Assembly: GCA_034421515.1 (NCBI GenBank)
Contig: DAOUKH010000097.1
Span: forward strand, 1-30,885
Reading direction: 5' to 3'
DNA length: 30,885 bases
DNA from: DAOUKH01 sp034421515
GTDB lineage: Bacteria > Chloroflexota > Dehalococcoidia > SHYB01
The position numbers and the translations under genes are program-made. The notes beneath the pieces were generated by a model. That model did not search any database. It saw only the letters and a program-made list of their open reading frames with translations, and was not told where the DNA came from. This document shows positions 1-6,699 of this stretch, in pieces. Numbering within the stretch: the first letter of the stretch is position 1; each line of letters begins with the position of its first letter.

Positions 1-1359
1 CCGCGCCATGAGCCGCCGCGCAATTTCCACGCCCTCCGGCCGCTTGAGGTCGACGGCGATCCCGCGCTTCCCCCGCTGGCACCCGTGGAAAGGCTTCGTC
101 GCGTGCCGCATCTGGTCGCCTTCGGTCGACTCCAGCTTGATCACACTCGCCCCGAGGTCGCTCAGCACCATCGGCCCGAACGGCCCGGCCAGGAAGTTGC
201 CGAAGTCGAGTACCTCGACCCCTTCGAGCGCATGCCTGCGAGCCGCCCCCGACGTCTTCCGTCGCGGCGCCCCGTTCACCGACCTCAGCACCTCGTCCGT
301 GTGCTGCCCCAGAAGCGGTGCCGGACCCTGCACCCGCCCCGGCGCGTTGTGCAGCGTGAAGGTGACGCCGGCCTGCTTCGTCTTCCCCACCACCGGGTCG
401 TCGACCTCGACCACCATCCCGTTGTGGATCATCTGCGGGTCTTCGAACGCCTGCGCCGCCGGCTGGACCGCCTGGATCGGCACGTCGCCGCTCCAGAAGG
501 CGTCGAGGATCTGTTGGCGGGGCAGGGCGCGGAAGGCGGCGCGGAGCTTGGCGTCGGCCTCCTCGCGCCCCTCCGCCGACGTGGGGCGCTCGATGGGGTC
601 GATACCCAGCGTCTTCCACACGATGCTCCGGTCCTTGCCGCGACCGCCGCCCATGTGCATCGAGTGCACCCACTCCCCATCGGCGCACTGGTAGATGCTC
701 GGCTGCGGCTCCTTCTCGATGCCGTACCACGACGCCATCCGCTCGCCCCACTGCCAGAGCTGGGTGGTGAACGCCAGCACGCCCTGGTACAGCGAGGTCT
801 CGACCCACTGCCCCCGACCGGTGCCCTCACGGACGTACAGCGCGGCGGCGACCCCGGCGGCGACCAGATACGACGCCGCGATGCTGGGCATCGGCAGATA
901 GAGGAAGATCGGCCCCTCGCGCCAGCCGGGCTGCTCGTACTGCTGCCCCGACCGCGCCTGCACCAGCAGGTCGTAGCCGGGACGCCCCGCGCTCTTCGTC
1001 CCCCGCCCGTAGCCGGTGAGCGAGCAGTAGACCAGCCCAGGGTTGCGCGCCGCGACGTCGTCGTAGCCGACCCCGAGCCGCGCCATCGTCCCCGGCGCGT
1101 GGCTCTCGATCAGCGCGTCGGCGGTGGCGGCGAGTTCGAGGAACCGCGCACGGTCCTCGTCGCGCTTCAAATCAAGGACGACGCTGCGCTTCCCCCGGTC
1201 CCACACCGTCCGCCCACCGTAGCCACGGAACGGCCCGCCGCCCGGCGGCTCGACCTTGATCACGTCGGCGCCCTGGTCGCTCAGCGTCATCGCCGCCATC
1301 GGCCCGGCGGCGCCGGAGGTCAGGTCGAGGATGCGTACGCCGTCGAGGGGGCCTGCCAT
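1..1359 (-). CDS. CaiB/BaiF family III CoA-transferase, tandem-domain, 3' end outside window
   Basis: Family III CoA-transferases move CoA between carboxylic acids in the cytoplasm. I translated 453 codons from ATG 1359-1357 to the window edge without a stop. Domain 1 starts at residue 4 with LDGVRILDL, followed by GADVIKVEPPGG, the typical N-terminal nucleotide-binding segment of the family. It ends near residue 365 with the usual LLGQHTDEVL tail. At about residue 377 a second copy begins (LEGVEVLDF, then GASVIKLE) and runs off the window, so this is a two-domain fusion expected to reach about 800 residues. At the position of the family catalytic Asp (Asp169 of formyl-CoA transferase), domain 1 reads SLYQG, with Gln. 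The gene starts 24 nt after the amidohydrolase stop, with GGAAGAG as ribosome site, so the two probably form an operon. The family is certain; the substrate is unknown. Confidence 0.9.
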   Translation of the reverse strand, partial: MAGPLDGVRILDLTSGAAGPMAAMTLSDQGADVIKVEPPGGGPFRGYGGRTVWDRGKRSVVLDLKRDEDRARFLELAATADALIESHAPGTMARLGVGYDDVAARNPGLVYCSLTGYGRGTKSAGRPGYDLLVQARSGQQYEQPGWREGPIFLYLPMPSIAASYLVAAGVAAALYVREGTGRGQWVETSLYQGVLAFTTQLWQWGERMASWYGIEKEPQPSIYQCADGEWVHSMHMGGGRGKDRSIVWKTLGIDPIERPTSAEGREEADAKLRAAFRALPRQQILDAFWSGDVPIQAVQPAAQAFEDPQMIHNGMVVEVDDPVVGKTKQAGVTFTLHNAPGRVQGPAPLLGQHTDEVLRSVNGAPRRKTSGAARRHALEGVEVLDFGNFLAGPFGPMVLSDLGASVIKLESTEGDQMRHATKPFHGCQRGKRGIAVDLKRPEGVEIARRLMAR

Positions 1360-1383
1360 GCCGCTCTTCCGTCGACCCAGGAG

Positions 1384-2541
1384 CTAGCCCAGGTTGTAGA
1401 CGGCCTCGGCGTTCTCCCGCGTGATCTTCCGGTACTCGTCCTCGGACACGCCCTTGAGGCTCGCCGCCGCCCACTCGTGGCTCTGCGGCCACGTCGTGTC
1501 CGTGTGCGGGTAGTCCGACTCCCACAGGATGTTGTCGACCCCGATCAGCTCGCGGGCGAAGACCCCCGCCTCGTCGTGGATGAACGCCGCGTAGCACTGG
1601 CGGTGGAAGTAGAACGACGGCTTCTTGTCGAGCCGCGACTTCGTCCAGAAGCGGTGCTTGGTGAAGGTGTAGTCGCTCCGTTCCAGGAAGTACGGCAGCC
1701 AGCCGATCCCGCCTTCGCTGGAGACGACCTTGAGCGTGGGGTGCCGCTCCAGCAGACCGCCCCAGATCACCTCGCCCAGAAACTCGAAGCAGCTCAGCGG
1801 CGCGGCGGCGATGTACGCCTCCGCCTGCCCGGGCAGCGGGTCGAGCAGCATCTGTGCCGTCTGGCCCGAGCGGGCCTGCCCTAGGTGGATGTTGATAGGC
1901 ACGCCCTGCTCCTCGACGCTGCTCCACAGCGGGTCGAGGTCGGGGTGAATCAGGGCGAGGCAGCCCTCGACGAGCTGCGGCCGCCCCGGCACGCTGAGGC
2001 TCTTGACCCCCTTCGCCGCGATCCGCTCGAACTCGGCGAGCGCCTTCGCCGGGTCGTACAGCGGCAAGATGGCGTGGCCTACGAGCCGGCCCGGCGCCGT
2101 CGGCTGGAACTCGTCGAGCAGCCAGTCGTTGTACGCCGAGAAGACCCAGTCCCGCAGCTCGGGGTCTTTGAGCGCCATGAACGCCTCGCCCCCGATGCCC
2201 GCCAGCGACGGAAAGCACATCTGAGTGAGCACGCCGTCGAGGTCCATGTCGCGGACCCGCTCGACCGGGTCGTAGCACCCCGGCCGCATATCCTTGAAGC
2301 TCTGCGACTGCGACGTGAAGTCCTCGTAGCTGCGCCCCGCCATCACCGACAGCCCGTGGTTCGCCCGCAGCCGGTCCTCCACCCTCCACTTCTCCAGCCC
2401 CTCATCGACCACGATCGCCGGCGCCCGGTCCGCCAGACCCGCCGGCGCCCGGTCCGTCCACACCCCCGGCGGCTCAATAATATGGTCGTCCGCCGATACA
2501 AGGTCGTTCACCCCATACGGCTCAGTCGGAATCTCGATCAC
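1384..2541 (-). CDS. Amidohydrolase-2 family metal-dependent hydrolase (TIM barrel)
   Basis: This is a 385-residue protein of the Amidohydro_2 (ACMSD-like) superfamily, which hydrolyses or decarboxylates small cyclic or carboxylated compounds. Near the N-terminus it has SADDHIIEPP, an Asp-x-His in place of the His-x-His of classical members. A central NIHLG supplies the next metal-binding His, and ILWESDYPHTDTTWPQS near the C-terminus supplies the catalytic Asp. I chose GTG 2541-2539 because GAGGAG lies 9 nt upstream and a TATAGT -10 box sits at 2583-2578. An in-frame ATG at 2589 would begin upstream of that box. The gene comes first in an operon with the tandem-domain CoA-transferase, which suggests a shared catabolic route. 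Substrate unknown. Confidence 0.88.
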   Translation of the reverse strand: MIEIPTEPYGVNDLVSADDHIIEPPGVWTDRAPAGLADRAPAIVVDEGLEKWRVEDRLRANHGLSVMAGRSYEDFTSQSQSFKDMRPGCYDPVERVRDMDLDGVLTQMCFPSLAGIGGEAFMALKDPELRDWVFSAYNDWLLDEFQPTAPGRLVGHAILPLYDPAKALAEFERIAAKGVKSLSVPGRPQLVEGCLALIHPDLDPLWSSVEEQGVPINIHLGQARSGQTAQMLLDPLPGQAEAYIAAAPLSCFEFLGEVIWGGLLERHPTLKVVSSEGGIGWLPYFLERSDYTFTKHRFWTKSRLDKKPSFYFHRQCYAAFIHDEAGVFARELIGVDNILWESDYPHTDTTWPQSHEWAAASLKGVSEDEYRKITRENAEAVYNLG

Positions 2542-2577
2542 GGCGCCCCTCTCCTCGGCACGATCGGCAGGGCCGCT

Positions 2578-2583
2578 ACTATA
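2578..2583 (-). promoter_or_regulatory. Candidate -10 box for the amidohydrolase/CoA-transferase operon
   Basis: TATAGT on the minus strand ends 36 nt before GTG 2541. It is followed by GAGGAG at 2556-2551. No convincing -35 hexamer is visible at 16-18 nt. The start would then be the internal GTG and not ATG 2589. Confidence 0.45.
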
Positions 2584-2600
2584 GCGCATCGGAATCTCTT

Positions 2601-2745
2601 ACCTCTTCTCCCAAGGGGAGAAGATTGAGATGAGGGGCCCCTCACCACCACCACCGGCCACCGACGCCGCCACTCCCTCATTGCCTCTCCACCCTAAACC
2701 TCTCCCCCTCCCAAGAGAGACTGAAAGAGGGCACGCGCCCGCCAG
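2601..2745. repeat. Palindromic intergenic repeat, copy A (interrupted unit)
   Basis: CTTCTCCC-AAG-GGGAGAAG forms an 8-bp hairpin at 2605-2623. It is followed by the perfect palindrome TGAGGGGCCCCTCA (2631-2644) and a tail containing CTCCCTCATTGCCTCTCC and a core (2695-2731) shared with other sites. The same order recurs from 2906 and, in shortened form, from 3095. This begins the gene-free stretch 2542-3217, which is almost entirely repeats. Confidence 0.8.
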
Positions 2746-2785
2746 CGCACGCCGGCGGGCCGGGCCGGGCGGTCCCCTCCCGTAG

Positions 2786-2806
2786 GGGCACCTCTTGTGG
2801 GTGCCC
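2786..2806. repeat. Small inverted repeat (7-bp stem, 7-nt loop)
   Basis: GGGCACC (2786-2792) pairs with GGTGCCC (2800-2806) around TCTTGTG. It lies inside the 111-bp segment (2746-2856) that separates repeat copy A from the 95-bp copies. No T-run follows, so it is not an obvious terminator. It resembles short dispersed hairpins common between genes of high-GC environmental bacteria. Confidence 0.5.
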
Positions 2807-2856
2807 GCTCCTCTCAACCACCACACCTCATTCGAAACCCGCCGCCCCCTCCCCAA

Positions 2857-2951
2857 TTAAACCTCCCTCCCTTTATGGGAGGGACTGAGGGAGGGCTCCT
2901 CCGGAACCTCTTCTCCCAAGGGGAGAAGATTGAGATGAGGGGCCCCTCATC
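2857..2951. repeat. 95-bp direct repeat, copy 1
   Basis: The unit begins TTAAACCTCCCTCCC and contains the hairpin CCCTCCC-TTTAT-GGGAGGG, a CTTCTCCC/GGGAGAAG hairpin and the palindrome around GGGGCCCC. It matches 3046-3140 at 94 of 95 positions, differing only by T/C in the last palindrome. The start-to-start spacing is 189 bp. Confidence 0.9.
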
Positions 2952-3045
2952 TCCACCTCTGGCCATCGACGCCGCCACTCCCTCATTGCCTCTCCACCCT
3001 AAATCTCTCCCCCTCCCGAGGGAGACTGAGAGAGCGCACGTCACC

Positions 3046-3140
3046 TTAAACCTCCCTCCCTTTATGGGAGGGACTGAGGGAGGGCTCCTCCGGAACCTCT
3101 TCTCCCAAGGGGAGAAGATTGAGATGAGGGGCCCCCCATC
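3046..3140. repeat. 95-bp direct repeat, copy 2
   Basis: This is the second copy of the 95-bp unit at 2857-2951, with one mismatch. The sequence between the copies (2952-3045) is related to the tail of copy A, so the whole 2601-3175 stretch is a degenerate tandem array. The array ends just before the methyltransferase promoter. Confidence 0.9.
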
Positions 3141-3186
3141 ACCACCACTGGCCACCCGACGCCGCCACGCGCCCCCCAACCACCCG

Positions 3187-3195
3187 TGGTACATT
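3187..3195 (+). promoter_or_regulatory. Candidate extended -10 for the methyltransferase
   Basis: TGGTACATT fits the TGn-TAnnnT extended -10 pattern. It lies 22 nt before ATG 3218, and a GAGG ribosome site (3206-3209) sits between them. No clear -35 was seen because the sequence upstream is low-complexity repeat. Confidence 0.4.
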
Positions 3196-3217
3196 TCCCC
3201 ACCATGAGGCCGACCCC

Positions 3218-3994
3218 ATGACCACCCCAACCGACGCCAGCGACTCCGCCCGCCAGTTCGGCCCCGCCGCCGCCGCCTACGCCGCCAGCACCTACCACGC
3301 CACGGGCCCCGACCTCGCCGCCCTCGTCGACGCCGCCCACCCCACCGCCGCCGACCGCGCCCTCGACATCGGCTGCGGCGCCGGCCACACCGCCCTCGCC
3401 CTCGCCCCCCTCGTCCGCGACGTCGTCGCCTGCGACGTCACCGACGCCATGCTCGACCAGGCCCGCGCCCTCGCCCGCGAGCGCGACGCCGCCAACGTCT
3501 CATTCCTCGCCGCCGACGCCGCCTCGCTCCCGTTGGACGACGCCGCCTTCGACCTTGTCGCCTGCCGCGTCGCCGCCCACCACTTCCACGACGTCCGCTC
3601 CGCCGTCGCCGAGATGGCCCGCGTCCTTGCCCCCGGCGGACGCCTCCTCATCATCGACTCCTACACCCCCGCCGACCCGCCCGAGACCGACGCCATCCTC
3701 GACCGCATCGAGCGCCTCCGCGACGCCAGCCACGTCCGCGACTACCTATTGGAAGAATGGGAAGCCATGCTCGCCGAGGTCGGCCTCACCGCCGAGTTCC
3801 TCGGCTTCTGGAACATGCGCATGCCCTTCGACGACTGGACCGGCCGCATGCACACCCCGCCCGACAACGTCGCCGCCCTCAAACACACCATGGACGCCGC
3901 CCCCGCCACCGTCCGCGCCCGCCTCGGCATCCTCCCCAACGCCTACGACCTCAACATCCCCCTCGTCCTGCTGCGCGCGGAGTGGGTTGCCTAG
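3218..3994 (+). CDS. Class I SAM-dependent methyltransferase (Methyltransf_11/UbiE-like)
   Basis: This 258-residue cytoplasmic methyltransferase uses S-adenosylmethionine. Motif I is ALDIGCGAGHTALAL (about residues 48-62). The acidic ribose-binding region is VACDVTDAMLDQA. Motif III-like AADAASLPLDDAAFDLVACR and the post-motif ARVLAPGGRLLIID complete a Rossmann-type fold. The C-terminal third is a variable substrate-binding part, so the substrate cannot be named; small molecules are typical for this subgroup. The start is ATG 3218, because ATG 3204 reads into TGA after five codons. Almost every codon ends in C (GCC, GAC, CTC, GTC), unlike the mixed C/G third positions of neighbouring genes. 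It converges on the HNH gene with a 7-bp gap. Confidence 0.88.
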   Translation: MTTPTDASDSARQFGPAAAAYAASTYHATGPDLAALVDAAHPTAADRALDIGCGAGHTALALAPLVRDVVACDVTDAMLDQARALARERDAANVSFLAADAASLPLDDAAFDLVACRVAAHHFHDVRSAVAEMARVLAPGGRLLIIDSYTPADPPETDAILDRIERLRDASHVRDYLLEEWEAMLAEVGLTAEFLGFWNMRMPFDDWTGRMHTPPDNVAALKHTMDAAPATVRARLGILPNAYDLNIPLVLLRAEWVA

Positions 3995-4001
3995 TCAAAT
4001 A

Positions 4002-4742
4002 TCAGATCTTCGGCGAATCGTGGGATGCTCGTAAAGCGGCGACTTCACGACAGGTAATCGTGTGTTTGCACGACGGCCCCTCGTGGGCGTACGGAGACTG
4101 ATCTCTGTGATCAGGTTCACTACTTCCCTTTTCTTCATTACACTTTAGGCATAGCAATTGAAGGTTTATCAACTTTGATTGACCACCCCTTGCCTGGGGC
4201 AGTATATGGTCTTCAGTCAGATCATCGATCGAGTACACTATAGAATCGCATCTGTTGCACACCAAACCTTGCCTGTGTGTGAGTAGTATTTTCCTCAAGA
4301 ATTTCCTGCTCCCAGGGCTAGCACTGATGACTCGTTCCGTTAGACCTAGGGTTATGTCATTCTCTTTGATCGCGCATTCATACTGTTGTCTTATCTTCGT
4401 TGCAAAGTCTTCGAGGTTGTTGTACTTCGTTCCAACAAATGGTGCCGCCATGGCATCTTCGATATCCTTCACGAAGTCAATCGAGCCATCAATTCTCCAC
4501 AGTTTACTCTGATCTTCTCCTCCACTGTCCCTGCTCTCTGTCGAATCAATGTGCAAGGTCTGCTGCTCTGCTTCGCAGTCTTCGCAGGTTTGAAGCGTTA
4601 CAAGTCGACTACCATGGACATCTTGTGGTTCCGGACTTCCCCATTTGTGAAGAATCTCTATCTCATGTACCGGGCCTCGATACATCCACTTGTTCTGACT
4701 ATGCTCTCGGATGCTCGCAGGGTCTCGTAAGCTCTTATCCAT
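4002..4742 (-). CDS. HNH endonuclease (McrA-like, zinc-ribbon type)
   Basis: This 246-residue protein carries a C-terminal HNH nuclease fold. C162-x-x-C165 and C198-x-x-C201 frame the motif EDHILPQARGG (D178-H179), then N193 in LINLQLLC and N202 in CNEEKG, the common HNN variant. The N-terminal 150 residues match nothing I recognise; they hold an extra C53-x-x-C56 and may be a target or partner domain. The ribosome site AGAGGG lies 8 nt before ATG 4742. It follows the protease gene by 63 nt on the same strand, so the two are probably co-transcribed. Base composition is close to half AT, against strongly GC-rich neighbours, pointing to acquisition. Defence nuclease or mobile-element remnant are both possible. 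Confidence 0.85.
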   Translation of the reverse strand: MDKSLRDPASIREHSQNKWMYRGPVHEIEILHKWGSPEPQDVHGSRLVTLQTCEDCEAEQQTLHIDSTESRDSGGEDQSKLWRIDGSIDFVKDIEDAMAAPFVGTKYNNLEDFATKIRQQYECAIKENDITLGLTERVISASPGSRKFLRKILLTHRQGLVCNRCDSIVYSIDDLTEDHILPQARGGQSKLINLQLLCLKCNEEKGSSEPDHRDQSPYAHEGPSCKHTITCREVAALRASHDSPKI

Positions 4743-4805
4743 TAGACTCGCCCTCTGGCAACGACAGACTTCAGTTTCGTTCGTGCGTCCTGGTACATCA
4801 AGCCA

Positions 4806-5651
4806 CTAAGCCTCCCGATTCTCCCGCCGCGGCTTGGCTTCAATCTTATCGATCGCGGCCTGTATGGCCTCATTTATGGCATCACACGGCACCACCGTCG
4901 CAAGGCCTGAGTTTTCTTCGAATATCATACGAGGTCGTCCAGTCTGCTGACTTACCGCGACTTCCTGATATGGCAGATACGAAGACACCATGCCAATCAG
5001 CGCGCACTTGTCGTTGGCCTTGGTACCACGGATAGCGACTGCCTCAGGCTTCAAGAGCACCGGGCCGCCACTGTTCCCAGGGAAGATCGATGCGTCAATT
5101 AGGAATGTACTTGCATTTCCTCTTAGCCAATGTTGGGCGCGGCCGATGATTCCTTGTCGGGCGATAACGTAGTTTCGTTCATCACCGGCTTGTCCCAACG
5201 GAAACCCCAGAATGAAGACGCCATCTCCTTCACTGACGCCAAGAGTGGCTGCTTGTTCACACGTAAGCGCTCGATCATCATAAAAGAATGTGTGTTCAAT
5301 GTTGTCTGCCATCAATTGGTCGGGGTTTATCCCCAACACGGCGACGTCACATTCGGGGTCAGGGTGAGCAGTCCAATTGGCATTCTTTCGCGATACTGAA
5401 TATGCACTTGAGCCGGTTGCATCAAGTTTGTTAAACCGGGAGGACAAGATTTCACTGTGTTGGAAAATGGTTTCAAAAACATGCCTGTTTGTGACGAGGA
5501 ACGTCCAAAATGTCTTCTCCCCCTCCTCATCCACTTCTCCAGTAGGATAGGCGTACAGAAATCCTGTCGCTGAGTACTTGATCTCCTGATTGTCTCCAGG
5601 ACAACCTAGAGCTACAACCGTGTTCAGGTACATCGGCGGGAGCAGTGCCAT
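4806..5651 (-). CDS. Trypsin-like serine protease, cytoplasmic
   Basis: This 281-residue chymotrypsin-fold protease has a complete triad: H57 in VTNRHVF, D102 in ECDVAVLGI and S194 in FPGNSGGPV. FILGFPLGQ is the strand typical of HtrA/trypsin-like bacterial enzymes. There is no signal peptide, transmembrane segment or PDZ domain, so it should act in the cytoplasm, unlike DegP. A consensus AAGGAG stands 6 nt before ATG 5651. It is the first gene of a two-gene AT-richer cassette with the HNH nuclease. Cytoplasmic trypsin-like proteases without PDZ domains are known in anti-phage and other conflict systems, where they act on partner proteins. Such a role here is inference from context, and general proteolysis is the alternative. 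Confidence 0.87.
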   Translation of the reverse strand: MALLPPMYLNTVVALGCPGDNQEIKYSATGFLYAYPTGEVDEEGEKTFWTFLVTNRHVFETIFQHSEILSSRFNKLDATGSSAYSVSRKNANWTAHPDPECDVAVLGINPDQLMADNIEHTFFYDDRALTCEQAATLGVSEGDGVFILGFPLGQAGDERNYVIARQGIIGRAQHWLRGNASTFLIDASIFPGNSGGPVLLKPEAVAIRGTKANDKCALIGMVSSYLPYQEVAVSQQTGRPRMIFEENSGLATVVPCDAINEAIQAAIDKIEAKPRRENREA

Positions 5652-5807
5652 GTGCCTCTCCTTACGTTCATTGCTTGGTTCGGCACACCGTATCGGCCAG
5701 ACAGGTACTCACGCAAGGGCAACTTGGCGCAATGCGGCCAAATCGTGGGTGGTGAATTCGATCCAGTCCTATGGGGAGGCGTAGCGGCTGAACCAGCCAT
5801 CCTGCCC

Positions 5808-6401
5808 CTACCCGATCCCCCGCGCCCGCTCGTACGCCGCGATCTTGTCCTCGTGCTGCAGCGTCAGCCCGATGTCGTCCAGCCCCTCAAGGAGCATGTG
5901 CCGCCGGAACTCATCGACCTCGAACGAGATCGAGCCGCCGGCGGGGTCGGAGATCGTCTGGGCTTCGAGGTCGACGGTGGGGCGGTAGTCGTTGCCGGGG
6001 GCGGCCTTCTCCATCAGGCCGCGGACGTCCGCCTCGTCGAGCGTGATGGTCAGGAGGCCGTTCTGGAAGCAGTTGTTGCGGAAGATGTCGGCGAAGCTGG
6101 GGGCGATGATGGCGCGGAAGCCGTAGTCGTTGAGGGCCCAGGGGGCGTGCTCGCGGGACGAGCCGCAGCCGAAGTTGCGTCCGGCGATGAGGATGCTGGC
6201 GCCCTCGTAGGCGGGATGGTTGAGCTCGAAGTCGGGGTTCGGCGAGCCGTCGTCGAGGAAGCGCCAATCGAAGAACAGCGCGTCGTCATACCCCGTCCGC
6301 GTGATCCGCTTCAGGAACTGCTTCGGGATCACCTGGTCCGTATCCACGTCGTCCCGGTCGAGGACGGCGGCCAGGCCGGTGTGGGTCGTGAACGCTCTCA
6401 T
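5808..6401 (-). CDS. leuD: 3-isopropylmalate dehydratase small subunit
   Basis: LeuD pairs with LeuC to isomerise 2-isopropylmalate to 3-isopropylmalate in leucine synthesis. The 197-residue length is normal. Diagnostic segments are DRDDVDTDQVIPKQFL, DWRFLDDGSPNPDFELN, the swivel-domain motif GRNFGCGSSREHAPWAL and DIFRNNCFQNGLL. ATG 6401 has AAGGAGG about 6 nt upstream and leads directly into MRAFTTHTGLAAVLDRDD, the conserved N-terminus; the frame stays open upstream but is low-complexity repeat. No leuC lies next to it in this window, so the partner must be elsewhere. A close paralogue acting on another hydroxy-acid (homoaconitase or citramalate type) cannot be excluded. Confidence 0.93.
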   Translation of the reverse strand: MRAFTTHTGLAAVLDRDDVDTDQVIPKQFLKRITRTGYDDALFFDWRFLDDGSPNPDFELNHPAYEGASILIAGRNFGCGSSREHAPWALNDYGFRAIIAPSFADIFRNNCFQNGLLTITLDEADVRGLMEKAAPGNDYRPTVDLEAQTISDPAGGSISFEVDEFRRHMLLEGLDDIGLTLQHEDKIAAYERARGIG

Positions 6402-6497
6402 GGCGGGCCTCCTTGTGGCGCTTCTAGGATACCCGGTCGTGGCTAGGCGGTGGTGGCGGAGGGGGCACCCCAACACCCTCCGGCCGGGGGGCCAAGA

Positions 6498-6696
6498 CCT
6501 CAACCCTCCCCCGCCAGGGGGACACCTTAAACCTCTCCCCCCTCGTGGGGGAGACTGAGAGAGGGCCGGGGCGGGGTCCCTCCCACCACCACCCGGGCGG
6601 CGCGCTACCTCAACCCTCCCCCGCTGGAGCAACACGTTAAAACCTCTCCCCCCTTTGTGGGGGAGACTGAGAGAGGGCCGGGGCGGGGTCCCTCCC
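6498..6696. repeat. Two tandem copies of a palindromic intergenic repeat
   Basis: Copies at 6498-6584 and 6608-6696 share CCTCAACCCTCCCCCG, then TTAAACCTCTCCCCCC, a short loop, GGGGGAGACTGAGAGAGGG and GGCCGGGGCGGGGTCCCTCCC. Each core can fold as CTCTCCCCC paired with GGGGGAG. The second copy ends 3 nt before the stop codon of the CMD gene. The core is the same element found at 2695, 2857, 3000, 3046, 8458 and 18871. Confidence 0.85.
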
Positions 6697-6699
6697 GCG

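Noticed and set aside
85..1884. Long plus-strand open frame across the first two minus-strand genes
   Set aside because: Its translation is Arg/Pro/His-rich low-complexity sequence with no domain, while the minus strand gives clear CoA-transferase and amidohydrolase motifs. It is a high-GC shadow frame, as are 7302-8570 (plus) and 9659-10909 (minus).
2797..3207. Proline-rich open frame in the repeat array
   Set aside because: It is made of two translated copies of the 95-bp DNA repeat. There is no ribosome site or conserved protein feature, and the opposite strand is equally open.
2542..3217. CRISPR array
   Set aside because: The repeated units are long (95-189 bp), palindromic throughout and separated by related sequence, not by unique spacers of constant length. 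No cas genes are present.
4002..5651. Homing-endonuclease or insertion-sequence interpretation of the HNH/protease pair
   Set aside because: There is no transposase or integrase, no terminal inverted repeats, no interrupted host gene and no intron or intein boundary.
5652..5807. Possible tRNA fragment or att site next to the AT-richer cassette
   Set aside because: TTCGATCC and a CCA-like end were noticed, but no cloverleaf with paired acceptor and T stems could be formed.
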